DNA of 64,000 bases, taken from assembly GCA_026713105.1 (NCBI GenBank), contig JAPOPC010000048.1, forward strand, positions 1-64,000. Direction: 5' to 3'. The notes under the pieces were generated by a model. It had not been told where the DNA came from. It did not search any database and saw only the letters and a program-made list of their open reading frames with translations. Position numbers and translations under genes: made by a program. This document shows, piece by piece, positions 43,317-51,926 of the stretch (within the stretch, counting starts at the first letter, position 1; the number at the start of each line of letters is the position of its first letter). This stretch comes from Acidimicrobiaceae bacterium. GTDB lineage: Bacteria > Actinomycetota > Acidimicrobiia > Acidimicrobiales > Poriferisodalaceae.

Positions 43317-44540
43317 TCAGCTGTCCGATTGAAGGGCTGCGACGATCGCTGCGGCATTGCTGGTCAGCAACCCGATGTAGGCGTCACTGGGGCTGCCGGC
43401 CGGCCCGAGGCTTCCGGTATCCAGGCTGACAACCTGGACATCGCCGATCTCGGCGGCCAACTGCTCTGCGGTCTCGGTGGAGTGGGTTGTCTCGCTGAAG
43501 ATCGCGGCGACGCCCTCGTGCTCGATGATCTCGGCGAGCGCTTCGAGATGAGCGATGCTGGCTTCCGCAGCCGTCGTCGCGGCCGGGATCACGGAGCCGA
43601 CGACGCGGAAGCCGTAGCGGTCTGCGAAGTAGCCGAGCGCATCGTGGTTGGTGACGAGCACCCGGTGGCTGGGCTCGAGATCGGCCACGATGTCCTGTGT
43701 CTCGTGGTGTGCGTCGTCGAGCGCCTCACGGTATTTGGAGGCGCAGGCTTCGATTTCCGACTCGCTGAGACCGGTCGTCTCGGCGATCTCATGGGCAAGT
43801 TCATCGAGGGTGCCTGAGATTCGAACCGGGTCGAACCAGATGTGCGGATCGGCACCGCCGGCGTGATCGTGGCCGCCCTCGTCGCTGTGCCCGTTTTCGT
43901 CGTGGCCGTCGTCGTGATCGTCTTCGTCGTGGCCGTTTTCGTCGTGGTCTGACTCGTCATGATCGTCTTCGTCGTGCCCGTTTTCGTCGTGGCCGTCGTC
44001 GTGATCGTCGTCGTCGTCGTGGCCGTTTTCGTCGTGGTCTGACTCGTCGTGCTCATCTTCGTCGTGTCCGTCGCCCGAGCCGGCTTCGCCGATAGTGATC
44101 GGGTCGAGATGGTCGCCGATGAAGAACACCGGTGTCCCGTCCGCTGCCACAGCATCGAGGGTGTCCTCGAGCGACTCCTCAAGACCCAGGCCATTGGCGA
44201 CGACGAGACTTGCGTTCGCCATGTCAGCTCGGTCGCGCAGCGAGGGCTCGAACGTGTGCGGATCGGCTCCCGGCGGCATGAGGGGCTCGACATGCACCAA
44301 GCCGTTGCAGGTGACGTTCTCGACGACGTCGGCCCAGATGTTCGTCGTTGCGACGATGGTGGGAGCGTCCGAATCTGCGGTCGCATCTGATGAGTCGTCG
44401 CCACCCGTACACGCAGCTGCGATCAACGCACATGCGGCCGCTGCCGCCAGGATTCGGCCGGATCGTCGGGTTGCGAGCCGACGGCGGCGACGGAGGTCGA
44501 GGGGGGGCACACTGATGGAGTCGTGTTCGGGTACGCGCAC
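43317..44540 (-). CDS. znuA: Zinc ABC transporter substrate-binding lipoprotein with long His/Asp-rich loop
   Basis: 407 residues from the GTG at 44540. This start is chosen because a TTGATA-17-TATAGT promoter ends seven bases before it, implying a leaderless mRNA. The lipobox is LIAAAC. Cluster A-1 motifs are present: TTNIWADVVENVTC, VEPLMPPGADPHTFEPS, DPHIWFDPV and VLVTNHDALGYFADRYG, giving the zinc-binding His residues and a C-terminal Glu/Asp. Between the two lobes lies an extended loop of about 75 residues made of DEH/DHDENGHDE-like repeats, longer than usual; such loops gather zinc at low supply. At DNA level the loop consists of imprecise GTCGTC-type repeats (43880-44065). Confidence 0.92.
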   Translation of the reverse strand: MRVPEHDSISVPPLDLRRRRRLATRRSGRILAAAAACALIAAACTGGDDSSDATADSDAPTIVATTNIWADVVENVTCNGLVHVEPLMPPGADPHTFEPSLRDRADMANASLVVANGLGLEESLEDTLDAVAADGTPVFFIGDHLDPITIGEAGSGDGHDEDEHDESDHDENGHDDDDDHDDGHDENGHDEDDHDESDHDENGHDEDDHDDGHDENGHSDEGGHDHAGGADPHIWFDPVRISGTLDELAHEIAETTGLSESEIEACASKYREALDDAHHETQDIVADLEPSHRVLVTNHDALGYFADRYGFRVVGSVIPAATTAAEASIAHLEALAEIIEHEGVAAIFSETTHSTETAEQLAAEIGDVQVVSLDTGSLGPAGSPSDAYIGLLTSNAAAIVAALQSDS

Positions 44541-44547
44541 GGCGAGA

Positions 44548-44576
44548 ACTATAGTGAGACTCATTCCCATTATCAA
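44548..44576 (-). promoter_or_regulatory. Zinc promoter with overlapping Zur-like box
   Basis: On the minus strand, TTGATA and TATAGT are 17 bases apart and the -10 ends seven bases before the znuA GTG. The spacer carries TGATAATGGGAATGAGTCTCA (written in two parts: TGATAATGGGAA and TGAGTCTCA), an imperfect dyad of the Fur/Zur type with TGA and TCA at its ends. A Zur dimer here would block znuA and, given the 38-base distance, also the divergent znuC-zur pair. Confidence 0.6.
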
Positions 44577-44613
44577 TCCAAGGGCCACCTGAGCCGAGAA
44601 AGACGACGCTGAC

Positions 44614-45444
44614 GTGTTCACACTCGATGACGTCAAGGTGTCCTTCGGCAATCGACGAGCCCTCACCGTCGAGAAGATGAGACTCGACTCGGGCGCCGCG
44701 GTGGCGCTCATGGGCTCGAACGGATCGGGCAAGACGACGCTGCTCCGAGTGCTTGCCGGATTGCTCACGCCGACGACGGGGAGTGTTCGCAAGGACTACG
44801 AGATCACCGTCGGCTACGTCAGCCAGCACCACCACCCGCACGCATTCATGCCGATGACGGTGAGCGAAGTGCTGATGATCGGGCGCTTCAGAGAGCGCGG
44901 CCTGCTGGGTCGCATGCGGAAGGCCGACCGGGACGCGATGGACGTCGCAGCCGAAAGGCTGCAGGTGGCAGACCTGCGGCGGCGATCGTTCGGCCACCTG
45001 TCTGGCGGGCAGCGCCAACGGGTCCTCATCGCTTCTGCACTCTCCTCACAGGCCGACTGCTTGCTGCTCGATGAGCCCATCACGGGCCTCGACATCCCGA
45101 GCCAGGACATCGTGCTCGAAGTGGTCGATGCCGAGCGGATGCGCAACAAGCTGGTCGTGCTGTCGACGCACCATCTCAGCGAAGCGCGCCTGTGCGAGCG
45201 GATCGTGCTGCTGAAGGGCGCTGTTCTGGCGGACGGCACGCCGGCGGAAGTGCTCAACGAAGAGAACATGGCCGCAGCGTTCGGGGCCAACGCGCTCACG
45301 CGCCTGGAAGTCGGCGAGGGCGACAAGACGTCATCGCTCTTGGTCCTGGAAGAGCCAGGGCACACGCACGATGCCGAATTCGGCCGCTCCAGTCACATCG
45401 CCGGAGAGTCGGTGTGGACGCTCGGGCCGAGAGCACGGCCATGA
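44614..45444 (+). CDS. Zinc ABC transporter ATP-binding protein
   Basis: 276 residues from a GTG start. The ABC motifs are complete: Walker A MGSNGSGKTTLL, Q-loop YVSQHHHPH, signature LSGGQRQRVLIA, Walker B CLLLDEPITGLD and switch His in LSTHHLSEA. Three His follow the Q-loop Gln, which is characteristic of zinc-type or at least unusual. It energises the permease encoded at 42294. The gene is divergent from the binding protein gene and overlaps the Fur-family regulator by ATGA, so transporter and regulator are made together. Confidence 0.9.
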   Translation: MFTLDDVKVSFGNRRALTVEKMRLDSGAAVALMGSNGSGKTTLLRVLAGLLTPTTGSVRKDYEITVGYVSQHHHPHAFMPMTVSEVLMIGRFRERGLLGRMRKADRDAMDVAAERLQVADLRRRSFGHLSGGQRQRVLIASALSSQADCLLLDEPITGLDIPSQDIVLEVVDAERMRNKLVVLSTHHLSEARLCERIVLLKGAVLADGTPAEVLNEENMAAAFGANALTRLEVGEGDKTSSLLVLEEPGHTHDAEFGRSSHIAGESVWTLGPRARP

Positions 45445-45965
45445 CGGGCGTGGCGGCGCGTGCGACGCCCGGCGCTGGCGGCGAAGCGAACGTCAGCAGC
45501 ACCCCGCGCACCTGGTCGAGGAACTTGGGCGAGCTGCACGAAGCCGTCGCAGGCCGCCTGAGCGAGGCCGAGCAGCGCTACACGAGCGGCCGCCGCCGAC
45601 TCGTCGAGGCGCTCGCCCGTGCGGCCAGGCCGGTCAGGCTGCCGGACATCGAGTCAATGGCCCCCGATCTCGCCCGCAGCACGGCCTATCGGAATCTGGA
45701 GGCGCTGGAGCGATGCGGGGTGGTGCAACGCCTCGAGACAGGAGGCGAGCGCGCCTACTTCGAGTTGGCTGAATCGCTGCTTGGCCATCACCATCACCTG
45801 ATCTGTGTGGCCTGCGGTGCGATCAGCGACGTCGAACTCGACAGCGAGACTGAGGCGCGCATCGACGCCTCGCTCGCTGCTGCTGCGAGCGAGGCAGGAT
45901 TCGTGCCGCTGCACCACAACCTGGACCTTTTCGGTCGCTGCGCCGACTGCGAAGCTGCTCGCTGA
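45441..45965 (+). CDS. zur: Fur-family regulator, probably Zur
   Basis: 174 residues from the ATG that overlaps the ABC-ATPase stop. The winged-helix part reads TSGRRRLVEALARAARPVRLPDI and RSTAYRNLEALERCGVVQRL. The metal-binding part has HHHHLICVACGAISDVEL and a C-terminal FGRCADCE, so two CxxC pairs for a structural zinc and a His-rich regulatory site. Fur-family proteins repress uptake genes when metal is bound. Linkage to zinc transport genes and the Zur-like box at 44548-44576 support Zur rather than Fur. The first 35 residues are a low-complexity extension. Confidence 0.88.
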   Translation: MTGVAARATPGAGGEANVSSTPRTWSRNLGELHEAVAGRLSEAEQRYTSGRRRLVEALARAARPVRLPDIESMAPDLARSTAYRNLEALERCGVVQRLETGGERAYFELAESLLGHHHHLICVACGAISDVELDSETEARIDASLAAAASEAGFVPLHHNLDLFGRCADCEAAR

Positions 45966-46051
45966 GGCCGGCGGGCTGACTCGGGGCGTGCCAAGAGTTT
46001 CAGAGTGCCTGTCATAGGCTGAATCGCATCGCACACCAGCATCACCACGAC

Positions 46052-46969
46052 TTGCGGGAAGTGTCCCGTCGACGGCTCAAGGCTGCGCTTGTGCTGACCG
46101 TCGTCATCGTTGGGGCCGAGGTGGTCGGCGCCGTCTTCTCCGGAAGCCTGGCCCTGCTGGCCGACGCCGGTCACGCATTCACCGACTCGGCTGCCATCGG
46201 TCTGGCCCTGCTGGCCACGTGGGCTGCGCAGCGCCCCGCCTCCATGAAGCGCACGTTCGGCCTTGAGAGAACCGAGGTGCTCGCAGCGGCCGCTAATGCC
46301 CTCATGTTGTGGGTGATTGCAGCTTGGATCGGCTGGGCCGCAATCGGACGCTTCATCGACGGTTTCGGCGGCGATCCGGTTGAGGTTGCCGGCGGTTGGG
46401 TGCTGGCGGTCGGCGGCATTGGCCTGGCGGTGAACATCGCAGCGGCGTACCTGCTGCACGGTTCCTCACCCGGCAACCTGAATGTGGAGGCGGCGTTCCG
46501 GCACGTCCTCGCCGACCTGATGGTGTCGGTGGCCGTGATGATCTCTGCCGCGGCGATCCTCATCTTCGGCTGGTGGTGGGTCGACCCTGGGCTGAGCCTG
46601 CTGATCGCAGCGCTCGTCGTGCTGAGTTCGTGGAAGTTGGTGACGTCGGTCTTCGAAGTGCTGATCGACGGTGTGCCCTCCGACGTGGATCTCGACGAGT
46701 TGTGCGCCGACATGGAAGATGTGCCCGGCGTCACGGTGATGCATGACATCCACGTGTGGGCCGTCACCTCGGGCTACGTCTCCATGAGCGCTCACGTGCT
46801 CACCGACCCCGACCACGGTGCCGAACACGGAGCCGTCCTCGCCGAGTTGCGACAGATCGCGAAGGATCGGCACGGCATCTCCCATGTGACGCTGCAGCTG
46901 GAGACCTCAGAGGCCGACTGCACCGAGGATCATCACCTCAACCGCGCCGGCCTCCACGAGCGCCTGTAG
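46052..46969 (+). CDS. Cation diffusion facilitator (zinc exporter)
   Basis: At least 305 residues. The frame is open upstream and encodes a His-rich lead (AHQHHHD), typical of CDF N-termini, so translation may begin further upstream at a non-ATG codon; TTG at 46052 is the first standard start. Six membrane helices are evident. Metal-site motifs DAGHAFTDSAAIG (helix 2) and FRHVLADLMVS (helix 5) give HxxxD twice, the pattern usual for zinc-specific members. The C-terminal domain (GVTVMHDIHVWAVTSGY) is the cytoplasmic dimer domain. It exports Zn with proton exchange and probably belongs to the same regulon as the neighbouring uptake genes. Confidence 0.9.
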   Translation: MREVSRRRLKAALVLTVVIVGAEVVGAVFSGSLALLADAGHAFTDSAAIGLALLATWAAQRPASMKRTFGLERTEVLAAAANALMLWVIAAWIGWAAIGRFIDGFGGDPVEVAGGWVLAVGGIGLAVNIAAAYLLHGSSPGNLNVEAAFRHVLADLMVSVAVMISAAAILIFGWWWVDPGLSLLIAALVVLSSWKLVTSVFEVLIDGVPSDVDLDELCADMEDVPGVTVMHDIHVWAVTSGYVSMSAHVLTDPDHGAEHGAVLAELRQIAKDRHGISHVTLQLETSEADCTEDHHLNRAGLHERL

Positions 46970-47001
46970 CAATTGAAGGTCCCCGCCCGCAGGCGTCGGG
47001 C

Positions 47002-47190
47002 TCAGGCGCGGGCCTGCTCGTCGCTGACGATCGGCGGCTCGGTGGACCAGGGGAAGTTGATCCACAGGTCAGTGCGCTGCCACACCCAGTCGCAGTGGAC
47101 GGTTGACCACGGCTTCTCGTACAGCACCGCCACGCCGCAGCGCCGCCGGTCCATGACCTCACATTCTTCGGCGCCCGTTGCCTCGCTCAC
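47002..47190 (-). pseudogene. Internally deleted phosphoribosyltransferase copy
   Basis: The frame encodes 62 residues that are the first 22 and last 40 of the intact enzyme at 49089-49595 joined in frame (RCGVAV directly to LYEKPWST). About 105 codons, including the PRPP-binding loop, are missing. The flanking bases on the 5' side (to about 47250) also match those of the intact gene. It cannot be an active transferase. Confidence 0.85.
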
Positions 47191-47251
47191 GCGTCCTCCC
47201 AGGCTGTCCCGCTCCGCTCGCCTCCGAAACTAGGCGCGCGCCGAGCGCTCG

Positions 47252-47357
47252 CACTATTCCCGTTCCTTTAGGGGGTACCTACAAGTGTTCGTATCCAGCC
47301 TCTGGCCTGCGGTTTTGCGTCACGAGCCGGGTCATTGCGTTCTATTCGCGTTCTATT
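47252..47357. repeat. Copy 1 of a short repeat bordered by GTTCTATTCGCGTTCTATT
   Basis: This segment matches 48881-48987. It contains AGGGGGTACCTACAA, TGTTCGTATC, AGCCTCTG and GTCATTG in the same order and ends with GTTCTATTCGCGTTCTATT (47339-47357); its left border copy is degenerate. It lies between the phosphoribosyltransferase remnant and the AlbA_2 gene end. The rest of 46970-47372 shows no gene besides the remnant. Confidence 0.75.
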
Positions 47358-47372
47358 CCGGGGGGCGGGGGG

Positions 47373-48770
47373 TCAGGGGGTGTCGAGCAGCCAGAACGAA
47401 CCGCGACCGTGGCCTTCGACGCGAATGAGGCCCATTTCTCGCAGTTCGACTAACGCCTCACGCACATCAGCGGCTTCTGCCATGAGCGCATCAGCGAGTT
47501 CGCCCCGTGAAGCAGGGCCGACGACCAGCGCTGACAGCACCGCAGCTTCCAGCTTGGAGACGTCCACGCTCGTCCCATCCGGCCGCAGCCAGTGACCCCA
47601 GCGCGGGATGCTGCATGTGACCGAAGCGCCGCCGGCCAAGAATGCTGGGCGGCCGAGGCCTGCCTCTGCGCACATACGAATCATGCGAAGCGTTCCTGAG
47701 CCCAACTGTTCGACGATGCCTCGCCGATACAGGCAGCCGAGCATCACTGGATTCCATGGGTGCGATCCATGCGGCTCGTACAGGTCGGCGGGGGTGAGGC
47801 CAAAATGCAGCTGGCCGGGCGACGCCACCTCGAGGCGGTCGGCATACAGACGCACCTGCACCAGTCCGGCTGCTGCGTAGTCACGATGGCCGAACGCGTT
47901 GGCCAGCGCCTCGCGCACGACGGCCCGCGGGATCTCCGAATCGGTCTCGGCTTGCAAGCCGTCACCGATCTGTGTCCGCCAGCTCAAATGATCATCGCAG
48001 AAGGCCATCGCCGTGCGCAGCGAGGCGTACACGTTGTCCGCGATGAGCGCATCATCGTGGAGTTCTTCCGCGAGCTCGGCGCCGTCCACTGCCACCAGCC
48101 GACAGCCGAGATTCGGGAAGTGGCCACCGAGTTCTCGGACACGTCCGAAGAGCGCGATGGCACCACGGTTCGGCAGGCCTTCACTGTCCAGGAGACCGAG
48201 CGCCAGCAACACATCGGCCGATGACGCCTCCGCATCGAAGGCGGCGCGCCTGGCGGCGATTGCGTCGTCTCGGAACTGTTGCACTTCGTGGTCGTCGATG
48301 GCATCAAAGTCGAATCCCGACGCCTCGAGCTCCCACCTCGCCGTACCGTGCACTCGCTCCAGCACCAGCGACAACTGCATTTCGTCGGGCATGTCGACGG
48401 TCGCCGCACCTGATCGCATGTAGTGATGGTCCCGGTAGGTGTAGGGCTTGCTGCCGCCCGATGGAACAGTGGCCACCACCAGTTCCCGCCCATCGCAGTC
48501 GGGCAGCGAGACCCGCTCGATAGACGGCGGGTGGCGGGGGTGGATGTTCAGGCATGCGTTGGTGATGTCGGTGAGCGTCTCGCCGCCCACCTGTTGTCCT
48601 GTGATGTTGCCCTTGGGTCCGATGCCGAAGATCACCCTTCCGCCCCGGCCGTTGAGCATGGCCGAGAGCGTCTTGGCTGCAGCTTCGCGTTGGCCGGTCG
48701 TTGCCTTGAATTCGACGGTCTCAGATTCGCCTTGCTGGGCTAAGCCGACGATTTCCTCCAGCGAATTCAC
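47373..48770 (-). CDS. AlbA_2 (Schlafen-type) DNA-binding and GHKL-like ATPase protein
   Basis: 465 residues. The N-terminal AlbA_2 domain shows ESETVEFKATTGQ, LSAMLNGRGGRVIFGI and TVPSGGSKPYTYRDHHYMRSG. A central HATPase_c_4-like region has the ATP-binding helix VVREALANAFGHRDYAAAGLVQ, where Glu and Asn are the expected catalytic and Mg-binding residues. The C-terminal 70 residues are a winged helix (KLEAAVLSALVVGPASRGELADAL). Members act as transcription regulators or as parts of defence systems; the role here is unknown. Repeats at 47252-47357 and 48881-48987 flank it on both sides, so it may have entered as a unit. Confidence 0.85.
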   Translation of the reverse strand: MNSLEEIVGLAQQGESETVEFKATTGQREAAAKTLSAMLNGRGGRVIFGIGPKGNITGQQVGGETLTDITNACLNIHPRHPPSIERVSLPDCDGRELVVATVPSGGSKPYTYRDHHYMRSGAATVDMPDEMQLSLVLERVHGTARWELEASGFDFDAIDDHEVQQFRDDAIAARRAAFDAEASSADVLLALGLLDSEGLPNRGAIALFGRVRELGGHFPNLGCRLVAVDGAELAEELHDDALIADNVYASLRTAMAFCDDHLSWRTQIGDGLQAETDSEIPRAVVREALANAFGHRDYAAAGLVQVRLYADRLEVASPGQLHFGLTPADLYEPHGSHPWNPVMLGCLYRRGIVEQLGSGTLRMIRMCAEAGLGRPAFLAGGASVTCSIPRWGHWLRPDGTSVDVSKLEAAVLSALVVGPASRGELADALMAEAADVREALVELREMGLIRVEGHGRGSFWLLDTP

Positions 48771-48880
48771 GGTGCCAGTATCGCCGCGTTCGAGGTGCCG
48801 CAGTGCCGGAATTTCACAGCCAGGCGTTGGGCCCGCCCGAGGACTCGGGTACGCCGACAGGTTCTGTGCCGCGTGCGCTT

Positions 48881-48987
48881 GTTCTATTCGCGTTCTATTA
48901 GGGGGTACCTACAAATGTTCGTATCGAGCCTCTGACCTGTGGTTTTGGATCCTGAGTCAGGTCATTGTGTTCTATTCGCGTTCTATT
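48881..48987. repeat. Copy 2 of a short repeat bordered by GTTCTATTCGCGTTCTATT
   Basis: GTTCTATTCGCGTTCTATT stands at 48881-48899 and again at 48969-48987, 88 bp apart, enclosing the segment shared with 47252-47357. The surrounding 48771-49088 gap has no other recognisable feature. Confidence 0.8.
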
Positions 48988-49088
48988 GGCAGGGTGCCGA
49001 GACAGTCGGTGATTGGTGCTCGCGTTGGTCGGGTGGGGACTCGGCCCTGGCGGCGAGCTTGTGCGGGCAGTCCCGTCGAAGGGTGACC

Positions 49089-49595
49089 TCAGGAGCGGGC
49101 CTGCTCGTCGCTGACGATTGGCGGCTCGGTCGACCAGGGGAAGTTGATCCACAGGTCAGTGCGCTGCCACACCCAGTCGCAGTTGACGGTTGACCACGGC
49201 TTCTCGTACAGCACGGCGGTGCGCACGCTGCGCACCCGCGGCAGGCAGAAGTCGTAGACCAGCTTGAGCGTGTGGCCGGTGTCGGCCACGTCGTCGGCGA
49301 TGAGGATGTCCGAGTCGCGGTGGTCGACCAGGTCGGGCGTGGGCGGCAGCATGATCGGCACCTCGAGCCGCTCGTCGACGCCGGTGTAGTACTCGCAGTT
49401 CATGACGTAGATGTTCTTGACCGACAGGGCATAGCCCAGCGAGCCGGCGCAGAACAGCCCGCCCCGGGCGATCGCCAGGATCATCTGGGGCCGGTAGCCG
49501 TCATCGGCGATCATCTGCGCCAGCTCGCGCACGGCCACGCCGTAGCGCTGCCAGTCCATGACTTCTCGCTCTTCCGCGTCTGTTGCCTCGCTCAC
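49089..49595 (-). CDS. Phosphoribosyltransferase (purine salvage type)
   Basis: 168 residues. The PRPP-binding motif is ILIADDVADTGHTLKLV, and the N-terminal strand MILAIARGGLFCAGSLGYAL carries the PPi loop; WINFPWSTEPPI near the C-terminus fits the hypoxanthine/guanine or xanthine group (Gpt-like). The enzyme would join a purine base to PRPP to give the nucleotide, in the cytoplasm. The exact base cannot be decided. A deletion-derived copy is found at 47002-47190, so the locus has been duplicated around the AlbA_2 gene. Confidence 0.88.
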   Translation of the reverse strand: MSEATDAEEREVMDWQRYGVAVRELAQMIADDGYRPQMILAIARGGLFCAGSLGYALSVKNIYVMNCEYYTGVDERLEVPIMLPPTPDLVDHRDSDILIADDVADTGHTLKLVYDFCLPRVRSVRTAVLYEKPWSTVNCDWVWQRTDLWINFPWSTEPPIVSDEQARS

Positions 49596-49769
49596 GCGTC
49601 CTCCCAGGCTGTCCCGTTCCGCTCGCCTCCGAAACTAGGCGCGCGCCACTCTGCGCTCGCACTATTCGGGATCTTGACCAGTCTCGTATCGGCTGCTTCG
49701 GCGGAGCATTCCCAGGTGAGCACGAAGCGTTAGGGTCCGAGGTAGCCGTTACTACATTCGGAAGCTGAC

Positions 49770-51680
49770 ATGCGCAGGCGCGTCACACGAGCTGTCGCGG
49801 TTCTCGGACTGCTGGTCGCTGTGGCTGTCGCGGTGCGGATTGTCGCCTCGGCGGTGAACGACGATCTCGCCGCTGCCGATGAGGTGGTCATCTCGTCGCG
49901 TCCTGGTGATCTTGTCGAGGGTGACGCCGATGAGGACGACGGCCTCGGGGACGACGACGACGAGCCGCTGCCGAAGGACGGCAGCGAGACGCCCGAACAG
50001 GCGACGCTGGTCACTCGAACGGTGGTGTCCAAGGGCGACGACGAAGACGACGGGGACGACGGCGACGGCGATACGCCGACGCCGACGGACAATGACGGCA
50101 CTGATTCGGATGGGATCGATACGCCGACGCCAACCGACAATGACGGCACGGACTCGGACGGCATTGACACGCCGACCCCCTCGACGCTGACACCGGTCAC
50201 CGACGGCATCGACACACCCACGCCGTCGCCGCTGACACCGGTCTCCGACGGCATCGACACACCCACGCCGTCGCCGCTGACACCGGTCTCCGACGGCATT
50301 GACACGCCGACCCCTGAAACGCCGGCGACGCCGGTCAGCGATCTCGGTGACCTCAGCGACGTCAGCACGGTCAGCAACAACGACGACGGAAACGCCGATG
50401 GCGTCGCGACGCACCAGTTGGCTCGCACCGCCAACTCGTCAGCCCGTACGAAGCGCCGGCGGCGCTCATCGCCGGTGAAGCCTCCGCTGCTGGAGGCGGT
50501 CGATTTCCCCGCCGATCCTGCGCTTCCGCAGTTGGAGCGGCTGTTCGATCCCGAGTGGGTGTGGGACGCCTCGGTTTGTCGCTTTCCCGAAGCGTCCGAT
50601 GATCCGTGTCGGCTGCGAATCCGGCAGTTCAGCCATCTGCCGGGGCGGTTTGCGACGGTCAACTACGAAGCGCAATGGCCCGAGGAGGCTTTTCTGGCGC
50701 CGGAGTTCTTCACCGTGACGCTGCGTCGCGACAACACCGCAGCGGTGTCGAGATTCCCTCACGATGACGCCCTGCCGGGGCTGGCTCCCGCTGTGAGCCC
50801 CGACTCGGCGTTGCGCTTGGTGGACCAGCACGTGTTCGCGGTGCCGCGTCGGCTGATGGCAGTCGAGACGGTCCGCTATCGGCCCGCCAATCGAGCTGTG
50901 CTGCGCCACCAGACAGGCAAGTTCAGCTTCTTTGCCCGCGTTGTGCGCCCCGCAGCGTTGCCGAGCTTGCTCGCAGCCGCGGAACTCATCGACGCCTCAC
51001 GTTTCGTGAGCGCACCGGTGGTGGGCTGCTGGGCCGATGGTGGTGTGGTGTGGGTTCCCGAGGTGCCCGGCGTGAACCTGCGTGACAGCCTGGCAAGCGG
51101 GCACGCACCCGACCCGGCGCTGCTGCTCGACGGCCTCCACAGCCTGTGGGCGCTGCCCCCCTCGCGAACCTCTGCGCCAGCGTTCGATCTCGCCGGCGGG
51201 TACCACCGAGCCGAGCGCACCTTCGCTCACGTCCTGCGCGACGACACCGACGGGCGACGTCTGCTGCGCGAGGTCACCGAGGCCCTCGCCGGGTTCGTGG
51301 ACGACTGGGAGCCGACGACGATCGCTCACAACGACTTCTACGACGACCAGATGATCTGCATGCCCGACGGCAGAATCGCCCTGGTCGACTTCGAAGAGGC
51401 AGGCCCGGGCGATCCCATGCTCGACGTGGGCAACCTGCTCGCCCACCTCACATGGGCACTTCACGGCACCAGCCACGACTCGGCCGATGCCCGAGCGGTC
51501 TTCTACGACCAGACCAAGCATGCCGCCTTGGAACGCTTCGGCTGGGACGCACACGAGCTGGCGTTGCGAGAAGCCGTGTGCATCTTCCGCATCTGCACCA
51601 ACACCGTCCGACGCATCAAACCCGACTGGCAACGACGAACCCGCAACGGCCTCGCACTCGCCGCCAACACCCTCGCCTGA
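49770..51680 (+). CDS. Membrane-anchored protein with Thr-Pro repeats and aminoglycoside-phosphotransferase-like domain
   Basis: 636 residues. The N-terminus is a signal anchor (TRAVAVLGLLVAVAVAVRIV). Residues 30-100 are acidic. Then come repeats of 15-16 residues (DTPTPTDNDGTDSDGI twice and LTPVSDGIDTPTPSP three times; DNA units of 48 and 45 bp at 50087-50321). The last 400 residues resemble APH/choline-kinase-like phosphotransferases, with the catalytic loop AHNDFYDDQ and the metal-binding DFEEAGPGDPMLDVGN. A classical Gly-rich ATP loop is not clear. The order would place a kinase-like domain outside the cell, or else the N-terminal helix is N-out; both are unusual. The substrate is unknown. 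Confidence 0.7.
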   Translation: MRRRVTRAVAVLGLLVAVAVAVRIVASAVNDDLAAADEVVISSRPGDLVEGDADEDDGLGDDDDEPLPKDGSETPEQATLVTRTVVSKGDDEDDGDDGDGDTPTPTDNDGTDSDGIDTPTPTDNDGTDSDGIDTPTPSTLTPVTDGIDTPTPSPLTPVSDGIDTPTPSPLTPVSDGIDTPTPETPATPVSDLGDLSDVSTVSNNDDGNADGVATHQLARTANSSARTKRRRRSSPVKPPLLEAVDFPADPALPQLERLFDPEWVWDASVCRFPEASDDPCRLRIRQFSHLPGRFATVNYEAQWPEEAFLAPEFFTVTLRRDNTAAVSRFPHDDALPGLAPAVSPDSALRLVDQHVFAVPRRLMAVETVRYRPANRAVLRHQTGKFSFFARVVRPAALPSLLAAAELIDASRFVSAPVVGCWADGGVVWVPEVPGVNLRDSLASGHAPDPALLLDGLHSLWALPPSRTSAPAFDLAGGYHRAERTFAHVLRDDTDGRRLLREVTEALAGFVDDWEPTTIAHNDFYDDQMICMPDGRIALVDFEEAGPGDPMLDVGNLLAHLTWALHGTSHDSADARAVFYDQTKHAALERFGWDAHELALREAVCIFRICTNTVRRIKPDWQRRTRNGLALAANTLA

Positions 51681-51784
51681 ACGACAAGCGAGCCGCGTTT
51701 CCTCACGCACGACCTCGACGCGGTCCGACCGAGCCTGATGTAGCTGCCTCTCGGCAGGGGATCACCGCGGACATCCCCCGATTC

Positions 51785-51802
51785 GCTGCGGAGATCCGCA
51801 GC
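51785..51802. terminator. Short hairpin between phosphotransferase and ssp genes
   Basis: GCTGCGG-AGAT-CCGCAGC forms a perfect 7-bp stem (8 with the next A-T pair as loop closure) in the 246-base gap before sspA. A role as terminator for the upstream gene is possible, although it lies over 100 bases past the stop. Confidence 0.3.
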
Positions 51803-51926
51803 TGTCTCGAGGGCTGACGGTGCTGCACTCGGGCCGCGGCGAGTAATTCGTGGGGTCCCCGGTCGTCGGAGGTGCTTGCCTTACGCTCGCCGCAAGGCCG
51901 ATGCCACCAGCTCCCCGGGGTCTTGA

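Noticed and set aside
43880-44065. Dense short repeats resembling a CRISPR or satellite array
   Set aside because: They lie in frame within znuA and encode its His/Asp-rich loop. Unit lengths vary, and there are no unique spacers.
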